DNA of 64,000 nucleotides from Citricoccus sp. K5 (GTDB taxonomy: Bacteria; Actinomycetota; Actinomycetes; Actinomycetales; Micrococcaceae), in assembly GCF_902506195.1 (NCBI RefSeq), contig NZ_LR732817.1, positions 1,004,809-1,068,808 on the forward strand, read 5' to 3'. This document shows, piece by piece, positions 53,018-60,821 of this stretch. Position numbers and translations under genes: made by a program. The notes under the pieces are model-generated. The model was not told where the DNA came from and searched no databases. It was given only the letters and a program-made list of their open reading frames with translations. Each line of letters starts with the position of its first letter. Position 1 is the first letter of the stretch.

Positions 53018-55674
53018 TAGCGGCCTCCGTACTGGGAATTAACTTGCTGCATGACGCCGTGGAACTCACGGTTGCCGATCTGAACCACCGGACGCATGGT
53101 GGACATGGCGTTTCGGAAGGCGGCCTCTAGTGACCCTGCGCCGCCACTGGCCCCAGCGGTCCCAGCGGCACTCAACGGGGCAGGATCGAACCCAAGTTGA
53201 CCCGCGCTAGCAGAGGGCATGAGCTTGTCCGTGGCACGCTGTACAGCCTTGGACTGAGATGAAATGCCGAGAGCCAAGCCCTCTCCAGTGAACTCACCGA
53301 TCTCCATGAAGACGCGGGATGGCGAGTTGATGCCGAGAAGTGACTTGCCGAAGTTGATGGCCCCGCCAACGAGATCACCGATGACACCCTTGACTGCATC
53401 GCCAGCACTCTTGATGCCATTGATGAGGCCCTGGATGATGTTCTTGCCCATGGAGAGCATCTGCCCAGGAAGTCCAGACAGGAACCCGAGGATGTCTCCA
53501 GGCAGTGAAGAGAACCAGTTCTTGATAGAGCCAATGCCAGCACTGACAGCCCCAGTGATCGACGCCCATGTGTTGGACAGGAATGACGAGATTCCAGTCC
53601 ACGCGCCATTCCAGAGACCGACAATGGTTCCGAGAACGGCAGCGATTACTCCGGCAACAATGGTGATGGCACCCATGACGACGCCCTGGATAAGGTTCCA
53701 GACGCCTTGAAGGATGGACAGGATGCCGTTCCAGACCGCACCCCAGTTGCCAGAGATGGCACCCATGACGACCTGGATGATCCCAGAGATGACCTGCATG
53801 ACGGCCTTTACGACCGTGGCTATGGTCTGGAAGACCATCGTAACCACGGGCAGTAGAGCCTGAATGATTGGCACCAGCACGGCGGTGAGTACCTGAACCA
53901 CCATCATTACGGCGGGGATGATGGCCGCCAGGGCCGAGACAACTAGGGGAAGAACAGCAGAAACAAGCTGAGCAAAGATCGGCAGCACCGAACTGACCAA
54001 CTGCACCACCAAGGGCGCGATGGCTGCGACGACCCCCACCACTGCGGTTGCAAGCATGGCGAACAAGGGCACGAGCTGCGGAAGTAGCCCGGCTATTACT
54101 CCGAGGATGGTTCCGACAACTGGCAGCACGGCGGCTGCGAGCTGAGTCAAGACGGGAATAATGGCGCCTGCAAGCTGCGCCGCGAGGGGTATCACTGCCG
54201 CGAGGAGCTGCGCGAACGTCGTAGCGACCTGCGCCACCAGTTCCGCGATCTGCGGGAGGAGTGGAGCGAGTGCCTGAAAGACCATCGACACGGGCGAGAA
54301 GGCAGAAGCGAACTCCGCGATCTGCGGAATAATGGGGGCCAGGATAGGACCGAGCTGACCAAACAACGGGGCCAGAACGTCAAACACATTGCGCGCAACC
54401 ACACCGATTCCTTCAAGGAACCCGGCAAGCCCGGATGACGTGATGTGGTCTTCGCCGTCCTGGAATGCTGCGACCATTGCGCCGAATCCACCGGACGCCT
54501 CGCCTGCAAGACCGGCGATCCCGTCACGCACGTTGAACAGGAAGTCCACGAGCGAACTGTCCTCAGCCACGCCCATGATCCCAGAGCCAACGAAGTTGCC
54601 TGTGAACAAGATTGCGGCAGCGCCGGTGACGAGCCCTGCTACCTGAGAGAGTGCATCACGGACCCCGAAGAGGAATCCGACGATGGCCGAATCCTCTTCC
54701 CACCCGAATGCCTCACGAAGGCTGGACGAGAAGTTCCCGTTGGCCACAAGGTCATAGAGGCCCTGCATCCCGGACATCATCTTGGGGAGCGTCGTGGACA
54801 TCCATGCGCCCACGTTCTCCATGACAGGCCCGAGGGCTGCATTCACAGAGTCGATGATCGGGATTAGAGTGCCAGATCCCTCGGTGAGGGCATTCAGGAA
54901 CGGAGTCAGGACAGTAGCACCCACACGCCCAAGAGCGGCACGCACGTTCGCCATTGCGCCCGTGAAGGTCTTTCCGCTTTCGAGGGCAGCGCCACCCATT
55001 CCGGTCTCGATGGCATTCTGGAAGGTCTCGAATGAGACCTTGCCCTCGGAGGCCATCTTCCGGGCCTCTTCGGCAGTGACTCCCATTTCCTCTGCCACGA
55101 GCTGCAGAATCGGGATACCAGCGTCCATGAGCTGGTTAGCCACATCCATCTGCATCATGTCCGAGGTCGCAACCTTGTTCACGATGGAACCCATGGTCCC
55201 CATGTCGGTTCCCGCGATAGCTGCGGCGTCGCCAACGAGCGTCAGGGTGCGCTCCAGCTCCTTGCCAGGCTTCACCCCGGCCGCAACCGTAGCGGCGGCA
55301 ACGCTGGCTGCGTCTCCAAGCCCATAGGCGGTGCCAGACACTGCTGCCGTCGCGTTCTTCATGATCGCTTCGACAGACTTAGTGTCGTGACCAAGACCGG
55401 TCAGCTTGGCCTGCGCCTGCTCGATCTGCATTGCGCGGTTGAAGCCACCGGCAGCGGCGATCCCGGCAATGGCACCACCCACGAGGGCGACACCACCAGC
55501 CGCGATCTTGCCAGCCTTCAGTACCCCTCCACCGATACCGGAGACGAAGCCCTTACTAGCTTCCTTGCCGCCAGATGTGCCGGCCGCCCCAAGTTCCTTC
55601 GCAATGGCCTTCTGTCCACCCTGGAACGACGGGATAAGGGTCACCCACGCCTGTGCGATCTCGTTTCCGGCCAC
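53017..55674 (-). CDS. Tape measure protein
   Basis: 885 residues. N-terminal TMP domain (FNRAMQIEQAQAKLTGLGHDTKSVEAIMKNATAAVSGTAYGLGDAASVAAATVAAGVKPGKELERTL...) followed by a very long hydrophobic helical part (VAQLAGAIIPVLTQLAAAVL and many similar repeats) and a C-terminal part with LLGINSPSRVFMEIGEFTGEGLALGI, a motif common to tape measures. Length sets tail length; by the usual ~0.15 nm per residue this predicts a tail of about 130 nm. The ATG overlaps the stop of the chaperone frame. Confidence 0.93.
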   Translation of the reverse strand: MAGNEIAQAWVTLIPSFQGGQKAIAKELGAAGTSGGKEASKGFVSGIGGGVLKAGKIAAGGVALVGGAIAGIAAAGGFNRAMQIEQAQAKLTGLGHDTKSVEAIMKNATAAVSGTAYGLGDAASVAAATVAAGVKPGKELERTLTLVGDAAAIAGTDMGTMGSIVNKVATSDMMQMDVANQLMDAGIPILQLVAEEMGVTAEEARKMASEGKVSFETFQNAIETGMGGAALESGKTFTGAMANVRAALGRVGATVLTPFLNALTEGSGTLIPIIDSVNAALGPVMENVGAWMSTTLPKMMSGMQGLYDLVANGNFSSSLREAFGWEEDSAIVGFLFGVRDALSQVAGLVTGAAAILFTGNFVGSGIMGVAEDSSLVDFLFNVRDGIAGLAGEASGGFGAMVAAFQDGEDHITSSGLAGFLEGIGVVARNVFDVLAPLFGQLGPILAPIIPQIAEFASAFSPVSMVFQALAPLLPQIAELVAQVATTFAQLLAAVIPLAAQLAGAIIPVLTQLAAAVLPVVGTILGVIAGLLPQLVPLFAMLATAVVGVVAAIAPLVVQLVSSVLPIFAQLVSAVLPLVVSALAAIIPAVMMVVQVLTAVLVPIIQALLPVVTMVFQTIATVVKAVMQVISGIIQVVMGAISGNWGAVWNGILSILQGVWNLIQGVVMGAITIVAGVIAAVLGTIVGLWNGAWTGISSFLSNTWASITGAVSAGIGSIKNWFSSLPGDILGFLSGLPGQMLSMGKNIIQGLINGIKSAGDAVKGVIGDLVGGAINFGKSLLGINSPSRVFMEIGEFTGEGLALGISSQSKAVQRATDKLMPSASAGQLGFDPAPLSAAGTAGASGGAGSLEAAFRNAMSTMRPVVQIGNREFHGVMQQVNSQYGGR

Positions 55675-56353
55675 TACTTACCCCCGTCCCAGAAGGCCTC
55701 CCATTCGGAGGCGGGAATTGGACCGGCACCAATGGTGCGGCGTTTCTTGCTCTTTACCCACGGGGTTTCCCATGGCTCGGGGGGCTTGCGGCCCTTTTGC
55801 CCGTTCTTCGTGGGCTGCCATGCGAGGATGTCCAGCCGGTGGCCTATGGACGCCAGGAGGCTCGTAGCATTTGCGCCACTCACCCACAGGGCCGCTTGTG
55901 GATCGACAAGCCACCCGAGTGCGGAATCCGGCTTTAGGTGCGTCACGAAGGCGTGTAGCGCCGGCCAGGAGAGGCGTCGAGGCACGTCCTCCAACGTCCA
56001 CCCGGCGGTCATTAGGTCTGCCTCAATGGCAGACCAATGATCGTCAGGCAGTAGGAGGAGGCTCAGGATTTTGGGAGTGAAACCCCAACGTGAGCAAAGT
56101 ATTTGCGGGAGAAGTCTTCAATCTCCGAGATCTTCAGCTTGATCTCCTTGGACACCTCGACCGGGAAGCCCGACTTGATGAGCTTCAGGGTCGCGGCGGC
56201 CTGATCCATCTCTGAACCGGACTGTGCCTCATGGAGTTCCATGAGCGCGTCCGCGTCCGGGTCGAACACCACGTCAGACGGCACGGCGATCTCAGCGCCA
56301 GTCTTGGACTTGTACAGGAAAGGGGTGTCAGTGTTGGTCTTGCGCGGGGGCAT
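55674..56353 (-). CDS. Tail assembly chaperone, -1 frameshift product (gpGT-like)
   Basis: The second chaperone frame (stop at 55674) has no Shine-Dalgarno sequence at its first ATG (56012) and is open upstream into the end of the first chaperone gene. Slippage at CCCAAAA (56069-56075) joins residue 95 of the first protein (..GVSLPK) to ILSLLLLPDDHWSAIEADLM and TAGWTLEDVPRRL, giving a fusion of about 226 residues. The second part is helical with a basic end (KNGQKGRKPPEPW, KSKKRR). gpG and gpGT coat the tape measure during tail assembly and are absent from virions. Confidence 0.85.
56063..56353 (-). CDS. Tail assembly chaperone (gpG-like)
   Basis: 96 residues, the unshifted product. VFDPDADALMELHEAQSGSEMDQAAATLKLIKSGFPVEVSKEIKLKISEIEDFSRKYFAHVG is typical of small acidic tail chaperones located before the tape measure. 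ATG 56353 has AAGGAG six bases upstream. The slippery site lies at its last two sense codons. Confidence 0.85.
   Translation of the reverse strand: MPPRKTNTDTPFLYKSKTGAEIAVPSDVVFDPDADALMELHEAQSGSEMDQAAATLKLIKSGFPVEVSKEIKLKISEIEDFSRKYFAHVGVSLPKS
56069..56075 (-). promoter_or_regulatory. -1 programmed ribosomal frameshift site
   Basis: CCCAAAA in the phase C CCA AAA relative to the first frame, an X XXY YYZ heptamer. The stop TGA follows one codon later (56063-56065). A perfect GGTCTGCC/GGCAGACC hairpin (56015-56035) lies 33 bases downstream and may or may not assist. Confidence 0.85.
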
Positions 56354-56396
56354 GAGGACTCCTTGGAAGTGAGAGGACTCGAAGGTTTGAGAGACC

Positions 56397-56432
56397 GTGT
56401 GGGCGGGGAGTCCTCACAACACCCGCCCACAC
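56397..56432 (-). terminator. Hairpin before the chaperone gene
   Basis: GTGTGGGCGGG (56397-56407) pairs with CCCGCCCACAC (56422-56432). It is the second hairpin in the gap behind the major tail protein gene. Confidence 0.45.
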
Positions 56433-56439
56433 GGGGCAC

Positions 56440-56461
56440 AAAAAAAGACCCCTAAGGGCCT
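56440..56461 (-). terminator. Rho-independent terminator after the major tail protein gene
   Basis: On the minus strand AGGCCC-TTAG-GGGTCT is followed by seven T (56446-56440). It is the only hairpin in the window with a canonical T-tract. It probably reduces transcription of the tape measure and tail-tip genes relative to the abundant tail tube protein. Confidence 0.75.
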
Positions 56462-56479
56462 TTCGGATTCATCGGAAGA

Positions 56480-57064
56480 TCAGACTTCCGGGTCAGGCTC
56501 TACGGCCGACTTCTGCGTGTAGATATAGATCTTCTCGCCGAAGTCATCAGCCAGGGCCGACAGTTCGATCTCCAACGGCGTTGCCTCGCCCTTGACGAAG
56601 GTGATCTCACCCTGAGAAGCCAGGCCGCCATTCGGGACAACGACGCGCCGCTTGCGGTCCATGTCCTTCAGGTTGAACACCCAGCCGCGAGGCTCGATGT
56701 TGCTGGAGTTGACGCGGACCACGATCTCCTCGCCGGCATCCGTGACGTTCTCCGGGCCGAAGAATGCACGCAGGCCCGGCAGCGTCCACGAGATGATCGT
56801 GAACGTCAGGGTGGCGTCATGCTCGGTCAGGAGCTGGCGAACGGCATCCAGGTTCCAGTCACGCAGGTTCTCCGTAGAGCGATCCGTGGCGATGGTCAGG
56901 CCATCCTCAGACACGAACCCTAGATCCTCAGCGCCGACCGGAAGTTCGGCAGTGGTCGAAGTCGGGGCGAGAGAATTGGCGGGGTAGGTGTAGGCGTAGC
57001 CCACAACACCCTCTTCGGTAGACCGGTCAGGGGCACCGATCAGTACATCAGCAGTAGTCGTCAT
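56480..57064 (-). CDS. Major tail (tube) protein
   Basis: 194 residues. MTTTADVLIGAPDRSTEEGVVGYAYTYPANSLAP then VGAEDLGFVSEDGLTIATDRSTENLRDWNLDAVRQLLTEHDATLTFTII resembles siphovirus tube proteins: β-rich, no cysteine, ending in an ALADDFGEKIYIYT strand. Position before the chaperone pair and the strong terminator behind it support the call. Confidence 0.85.
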   Translation of the reverse strand: MTTTADVLIGAPDRSTEEGVVGYAYTYPANSLAPTSTTAELPVGAEDLGFVSEDGLTIATDRSTENLRDWNLDAVRQLLTEHDATLTFTIISWTLPGLRAFFGPENVTDAGEEIVVRVNSSNIEPRGWVFNLKDMDRKRRVVVPNGGLASQGEITFVKGEATPLEIELSALADDFGEKIYIYTQKSAVEPDPEV

Positions 57065-57075
57065 GACGACTCCTT

Positions 57076-57477
57076 TCAGTTGGTGCCCACGTGGCGGGCA
57101 TGAATGACAGCATTGAACTGGTAGCGGAAATAGTCGGGACGGTCAGGATGCGGGTAGTTGGCCGGCAAGGTCAGTTCCACGTCGTAGAACTGGACGCCCT
57201 CGACCATTCGAGAGTCGAGATCAGTGATGGCCGCATGGACCTTGGATGCCAACCCCCACGCCTGCGCCTCGCGTTTGGCGTAGCAGTCGAACATGATCCG
57301 TGGCGCACCGGACACGAGCGTCCGGTTAGAACCGCCTGTGGAGAACGCCACCACCACCGCATCCCCGTCCTTGAAAGACGTGGACACGATGGGATCGCCC
57401 CACGCCTCAGCGGTGAAGACTGACTTGATCCAGCCCTGCACCGCATACTCAACGTCAGCCGGAATCAGCAGATCCAT
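57076..57477 (-). CDS. Tail terminator / tail completion protein
   Basis: 133 residues: VEYAVQGWIKSVFTAEAWGDPIVSTSFKDGDAVVVAF...FDCYAKREAQAWGLASKVHAAITDLDSR...LPANYPHPDRPDYFRYQFNAVIHAR. The pattern of a small α/β protein with a C-terminal 'R-Y-x-F' strand, next to the tube gene, is that of gpU-like tail terminators. Start overlaps the previous stop. Confidence 0.65.
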   Translation of the reverse strand: MDLLIPADVEYAVQGWIKSVFTAEAWGDPIVSTSFKDGDAVVVAFSTGGSNRTLVSGAPRIMFDCYAKREAQAWGLASKVHAAITDLDSRMVEGVQFYDVELTLPANYPHPDRPDYFRYQFNAVIHARHVGTN

Positions 57478-57725
57478 CAGCCACCCCCAAGAGCGCGGGC
57501 CAGGGTGGCATTGCGGGCGTTGTCCCTGCGGGCCTCGAATGTGTCCGTGCCGACCCAGGCACGAGAACGGGTCTTGCCCTGTGTGCCCAGGGTTGCCGTG
57601 TAGCCATCCCCGGCGCGGGCCGCCATGGGCTCCGCGTAGGACATCAGCAGCGACTGCACTTCGGAGGACGAGAGCATGGCACGCACCTCAGAGTTGTTCA
57701 TCTTGATCTTGGGGCGTTTAGCCAT
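57477..57725 (-). CDS. Head-tail joining protein (HK97 gp10-like)
   Basis: 82 residues from ATG 57725. Basic start MAKRPKIKMNNSEVRAMLSSSEV and YTATLGTQGKTRSRAWVGTDTFEARRDNARNATLARAL resemble the short actinophage versions of HK97 gp10, in which the last helix enters the neck. A longer upstream frame overlaps the preceding gene and is not needed. The order connector-connector-this-terminator-tube is conserved. Confidence 0.65.
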   Translation of the reverse strand: MAKRPKIKMNNSEVRAMLSSSEVQSLLMSYAEPMAARAGDGYTATLGTQGKTRSRAWVGTDTFEARRDNARNATLARALGGG

Positions 57726-58065
57726 CACGCCTCCCCACCCGAACGCGGATGTGGTCGGTGGAGAATCCGAAGATCCACGGCTCCGGTTCGCCCTGCATGA
57801 TGAACTCTCCATCCGCGTGAGGCAGCTCTAGTCGGAACGAGCGGGGTAGAACCGTCTCCGGCGGGAAGTAGACCGTGTAGTCGGCGTCTAAGGCCTGCTC
57901 GTTCTCATAGCTAGCACCGCCGCCCCCAGGCTGCGCAGAGCAACCATGGACAGGCGTTCGGACTGGAGTAGACCAGTCCTCTACAACCTGCCCTCGCTCC
58001 TCGATGAGGAGCGGGGTCAAGACAACAACGGTCTGCTTGTCGAAGCTAGAGAGGGCCATGGTCAC
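57718..58065 (-). CDS. Head-tail connector / stopper protein
   Basis: 115 residues. ALDADYTVYFPPETVLPRSFRLELPHADGEFIMQGEPEPWIFGFSTDHIRVRVGRRDG is a β-barrel-like protein in the place of the HK97 gp7/SPP1 gp16 stopper. It overlaps both neighbouring genes by a few bases. Assignment is by position and size more than by motif. Confidence 0.6.
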   Translation of the reverse strand: MTMALSSFDKQTVVVLTPLLIEERGQVVEDWSTPVRTPVHGCSAQPGGGGASYENEQALDADYTVYFPPETVLPRSFRLELPHADGEFIMQGEPEPWIFGFSTDHIRVRVGRRDG

Positions 58066-58538
58066 CCCTGCTCGTAGATTGGCTCACCCGCGATATCAAC
58101 ACCGCAGGAGCACCAGTTGGCCCCAAAGTTCAGGTTGCACCACGGGAGATGGGCTGATGTTCCGAGGCACCCAATCTGGACACCGAACGCCTTCTGCTTG
58201 CCGCATCCAAGGGCTTGACGCTCTGCCTTCTTCAGGTAGAAGTCGCCGTCCGCATTGGCAGGAGTCCAGCCCCGCGAAACGCCACCCGTGGTTTCCTGAA
58301 CCTGCGACATTCCCTCCAGGTGGTCCGGCACATTCATGGACCGCTTCACGAGGGCGCAAACAACACGACGCTTAGTTGCATCCGATGCGGCCAGGCCCTC
58401 GGGGCACGTGTCCGCAATGTACTGCGAGGCATCCAGGAGGAGCACTTCTGCATGTGCATCAGCGCCGGCAGGCATATCCGGCCAGCGGGCGCGTAGATCT
58501 TCCACATCCGCGAACGGCGTGGTGATTTCTTCAGCCAT
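58062..58538 (-). CDS. Head-tail connector protein (Gp19/Gp15/Gp42-like)
   Basis: 158 residues. ITTPFADVEDLRARWPDMPAGADAHAEVLLLDASQYIADTCPE...RRVVCALVKRSMN matches the helical adaptor family that sits under the portal. VSRGWTPANADGDFYLKKAERQALG follows. The C-terminal part is unusually cysteine-rich (CLGTSAHLPWCNLNFGANWCSCG), which could hold a metal. GGAGGTCC precedes ATG 58538. Confidence 0.7.
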   Translation of the reverse strand: MAEEITTPFADVEDLRARWPDMPAGADAHAEVLLLDASQYIADTCPEGLAASDATKRRVVCALVKRSMNVPDHLEGMSQVQETTGGVSRGWTPANADGDFYLKKAERQALGCGKQKAFGVQIGCLGTSAHLPWCNLNFGANWCSCGVDIAGEPIYEQG

Positions 58539-58552
58539 GGCCGGACCTCCTG

Positions 58553-58705
58553 TCAGTCGTCGGACTTGGACGCCCGACGCCGGGGCGCGGGCTTCTCTTT
58601 CGGCTCCGGCTTCTCAGCGGGAACCCACTGTGGGCCAAGGCTGGAGGCGACCGCCTCAGAAACTGAGACGGTCACCCCCAGTGCCTTATTGACTAGATCC
58701 GGCAT
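58553..58705 (-). CDS. Small basic phage protein behind the capsid gene (50 aa)
   Basis: ATG 58705 overlaps the capsid stop (TGATG), so translation is coupled. The frame encodes MPDLVNKALGVTVSVSEAVA, a short SLGPQWV stretch, and a Lys/Pro/Arg-rich tail (EKPEPKEKPAPRRRASKSDD). Small proteins of this kind are common between capsid and connector genes of actinophages; the function is unknown. Not recognisable by length alone, but the coupling and the tight fit between two genes support it. Confidence 0.65.
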   Translation of the reverse strand: MPDLVNKALGVTVSVSEAVASSLGPQWVPAEKPEPKEKPAPRRRASKSDD

Positions 58706-59601
58706 CAGCCAGCCGGGACCTCAGCCGGAGCGATCTTGGCGAACGCGGCCAGATCGGCGATGCCCCAGCCGTAGACAACCTCGGCGCGGAATGCGATCTG
58801 GTTGTTGCGCTTCAGGTCGCCCTGGCCGTCCGGATCGCCGTATCGAATCACTTCGAGGCCGATGGACTTCTGAATGCCCCAGCGGATGGCGGAGAAGTCG
58901 CCCACAAAGGCGGAGATGCCCGACGCGCCCTTGTTGACGCCGAGGTCAGACACGGTGCGGGATGTTGCGGCACGATGGCCCTCGAACTCGGAGATGCCAG
59001 CACCCAGGTTCAGACCGGGATAGACCTTGCGTCCGTCCGAGTCGCGAGTGGTCGAGAACTCAGCCGCGAAGCCCGGAGCCAGGGCCATATCAGCCGGCAC
59101 ATTGCCGGATGCCAGGACGAGCTGATCGGCGGCGTCCACCTGAGCCACGCCCTCGCCAGTGCTTACCACGTTGGTGGTATCGGTCAGGGCACGGGACATG
59201 GCAGCCGGACGGGTGCCGGTGTTCGGGTTGATGCCGTGGAGCACGCCGAAGTCCAGTGCGCGGGACAGGGACGGCTGGATGAGTGCCAAGATCTCCTGCA
59301 CCACACCGAGCTGGTGATCCTCGTCAGCCCACTGGACTTCCTCGGTCCACCGAACCGTCTTGTGGAACTTGTACGGCTCAACCGTCTGAACCTCGCGGGT
59401 CACGGTCGAGGGGCCCTTGTTGGCACCTTCACCGACGTACTCAGCCTCGCCGATGTCGAAGATGAAAGCCTCGCCGGCCCCGAACTTCATCGGAATGGCG
59501 TTGGCGAGCTGGGAGACGGCGGAACCCTGAGAGACATTCTTCAGCCAGGGGTCCAGGATCTGCGTGGGGAGAGTGAGATCCCCAGTGGTCAAAACAGCCA
59601 T
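58705..59601 (-). CDS. Major capsid protein (HK97 fold)
   Basis: 298 residues. PMKFGAGEAFIFDIGEAEYVGEGANKGPSTVTREVQTVEPYKFHKTVRWTEEVQ is the typical E-loop/N-arm region of HK97-fold capsids. ALDFGVLHGINPNTGTRPAAM, and the C-terminal IRWGIQKSIGLEVIRYGDPD...RNNQIAFRAEVVYGWGIADLAAFAKI (A and P domains) follow. No long N-terminal delta domain is present, so a separate scaffold is expected; it is encoded directly upstream. Confidence 0.92.
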   Translation of the reverse strand: MAVLTTGDLTLPTQILDPWLKNVSQGSAVSQLANAIPMKFGAGEAFIFDIGEAEYVGEGANKGPSTVTREVQTVEPYKFHKTVRWTEEVQWADEDHQLGVVQEILALIQPSLSRALDFGVLHGINPNTGTRPAAMSRALTDTTNVVSTGEGVAQVDAADQLVLASGNVPADMALAPGFAAEFSTTRDSDGRKVYPGLNLGAGISEFEGHRAATSRTVSDLGVNKGASGISAFVGDFSAIRWGIQKSIGLEVIRYGDPDGQGDLKRNNQIAFRAEVVYGWGIADLAAFAKIAPAEVPAG

Positions 59602-59613
59602 GATGATGGCTCC

Positions 59614-60054
59614 TTACTGCGCTTCAGGCGCGAAAAGTGAACGAGCGAGGGACCGCATGGGGTCGGCCTCGATCTTGGAAGGTGACTTCTCCTGCCCCGG
59701 GACAACCGGGCCAGATGGTTTGATGAGCGCCTTCAGGACTTCGGCGTGCGCTTCCAGCTCTTCGCGGGTATTCCCACGTAGGGCGTCGGCTGGAACGCCA
59801 GCATCCTTGGCAACCTCGGTTACGGTCTTGGACCGCTCCGCCTTGGTCTCGAACTCCTTGACCCTCTCGGCAAGCGTTGACCTCTCAGCCTCGGCTGCCT
59901 CGTACTTGGGCGTCAGTTCATCCAGTGCGGTCTTGTTGGCCTTCGACCGCTCTTCCCACTTGCGCGCTTCGGCCTTCCAGTCGGTTGCCTCCTGTGCAGG
60001 AGCCTCTGGCTTGGGCACTGCGGGCGCCGGGTCGGGTGTAACTTCGGTGCTCAT
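59614..60054 (-). CDS. Capsid scaffolding protein
   Basis: 146 residues, highly charged and helical: DWKAEARKWEERSKANKTALDELTPKYEAAEAERSTLAERVKEFETKAERSK is a coiled coil, flanked by a Pro/Ala-rich N-terminus and a short basic end (PMRSLARSLF). Size, composition and position before the capsid gene are typical for scaffold proteins. Confidence 0.85.
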   Translation of the reverse strand: MSTEVTPDPAPAVPKPEAPAQEATDWKAEARKWEERSKANKTALDELTPKYEAAEAERSTLAERVKEFETKAERSKTVTEVAKDAGVPADALRGNTREELEAHAEVLKALIKPSGPVVPGQEKSPSKIEADPMRSLARSLFAPEAQ

Positions 60055-60104
60055 CTATTGTTCCTCCCGTGCGGGATAAATCGGCTCCGTGCGGGGCCGG
60101 TGGT

Positions 60105-60821
60105 CTAGTGTTCGTGGACTGCATCAGTCACGAGGTCGGGATTGCGCCGGCGAAGCTCAGCGGCGATGTCCTTGATGTCATTGGAGCCAGCCGCGCTGCG
60201 GGCAGCCATGTAGGTGTCGTACATCCCGGTCGGGTCGTAGCCGTCGGGATAGTCGTCTATTGACTCCATGGGGACTGCAACACAGTCACATTTGCCGTGA
60301 TAGTCGGACCCGTTGGCACCCTTCGTCGCGCTGCGCTCCGTCAGGTACACGGCATCTCGAGACGCCAGAACTAGGCACCATGCGCACGTCTTAGCGCCAG
60401 ATGGGACGCGAGCCCAATGGAGGCCGTCACGCTCCGCAGAACGGGCGATAGTGTCTCGCCCAGGCTGCTTCACCCACTTGTCCAGCTGCGTGGATAGCAG
60501 GCCAACAATCGCGGAGGGTTCAGGCGTCCAAAGGTGACCAGCGGCGAACCGCACGCCCTGCTCGACGGCCTCAGCGGCGACGGGAGTAGCAAGGCGGGCG
60601 GTGCTGCCATAGACCTGCTCAAACCATTCAGCAGACACCACAGCAGCAACGTCCCCATACTCCGCAACCAAGGCGGGCATGAAGTCCAATAGGGCATCTC
60701 GGACGGACTCAGGAGCCGCATTTCCCAGACTCGCGAAGAAGTCCACGAGTTCGGCATCCAGCAGCCTGGATAGCTCCGTGTTGGCAGCCCGCAGGGTCTC
60801 TACATCACTCCTGCTCGGCAT
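60105..60821 (-). CDS. MuF-like minor capsid protein
   Basis: 238 residues. The helical N-terminal half (LLDAELVDFFASLGNAAPESVRDALLDFMPALVAEYGDVAAVVSAEWFEQ) and the C-terminal ARVPSGAKTCAWCLVLASRDAVYLTERSA...YHGKCDCVAVPM are the actinophage type of MuF/VG15 minor capsid protein. CxxC and HxKCDC suggest a bound metal. It overlaps the portal gene by 17 bases, and such proteins enter the head with the portal. No separate prohead protease gene is present. Confidence 0.78.
   Translation of the reverse strand: MPSRSDVETLRAANTELSRLLDAELVDFFASLGNAAPESVRDALLDFMPALVAEYGDVAAVVSAEWFEQVYGSTARLATPVAAEAVEQGVRFAAGHLWTPEPSAIVGLLSTQLDKWVKQPGRDTIARSAERDGLHWARVPSGAKTCAWCLVLASRDAVYLTERSATKGANGSDYHGKCDCVAVPMESIDDYPDGYDPTGMYDTYMAARSAAGSNDIKDIAAELRRRNPDLVTDAVHEH

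Noticed and set aside
55674..56012. Independent gene starting at ATG 56012
   Set aside because: No Shine-Dalgarno sequence, and the frame is open to the CCCAAAA slippery site; it is better explained as the frameshifted part of the chaperone.
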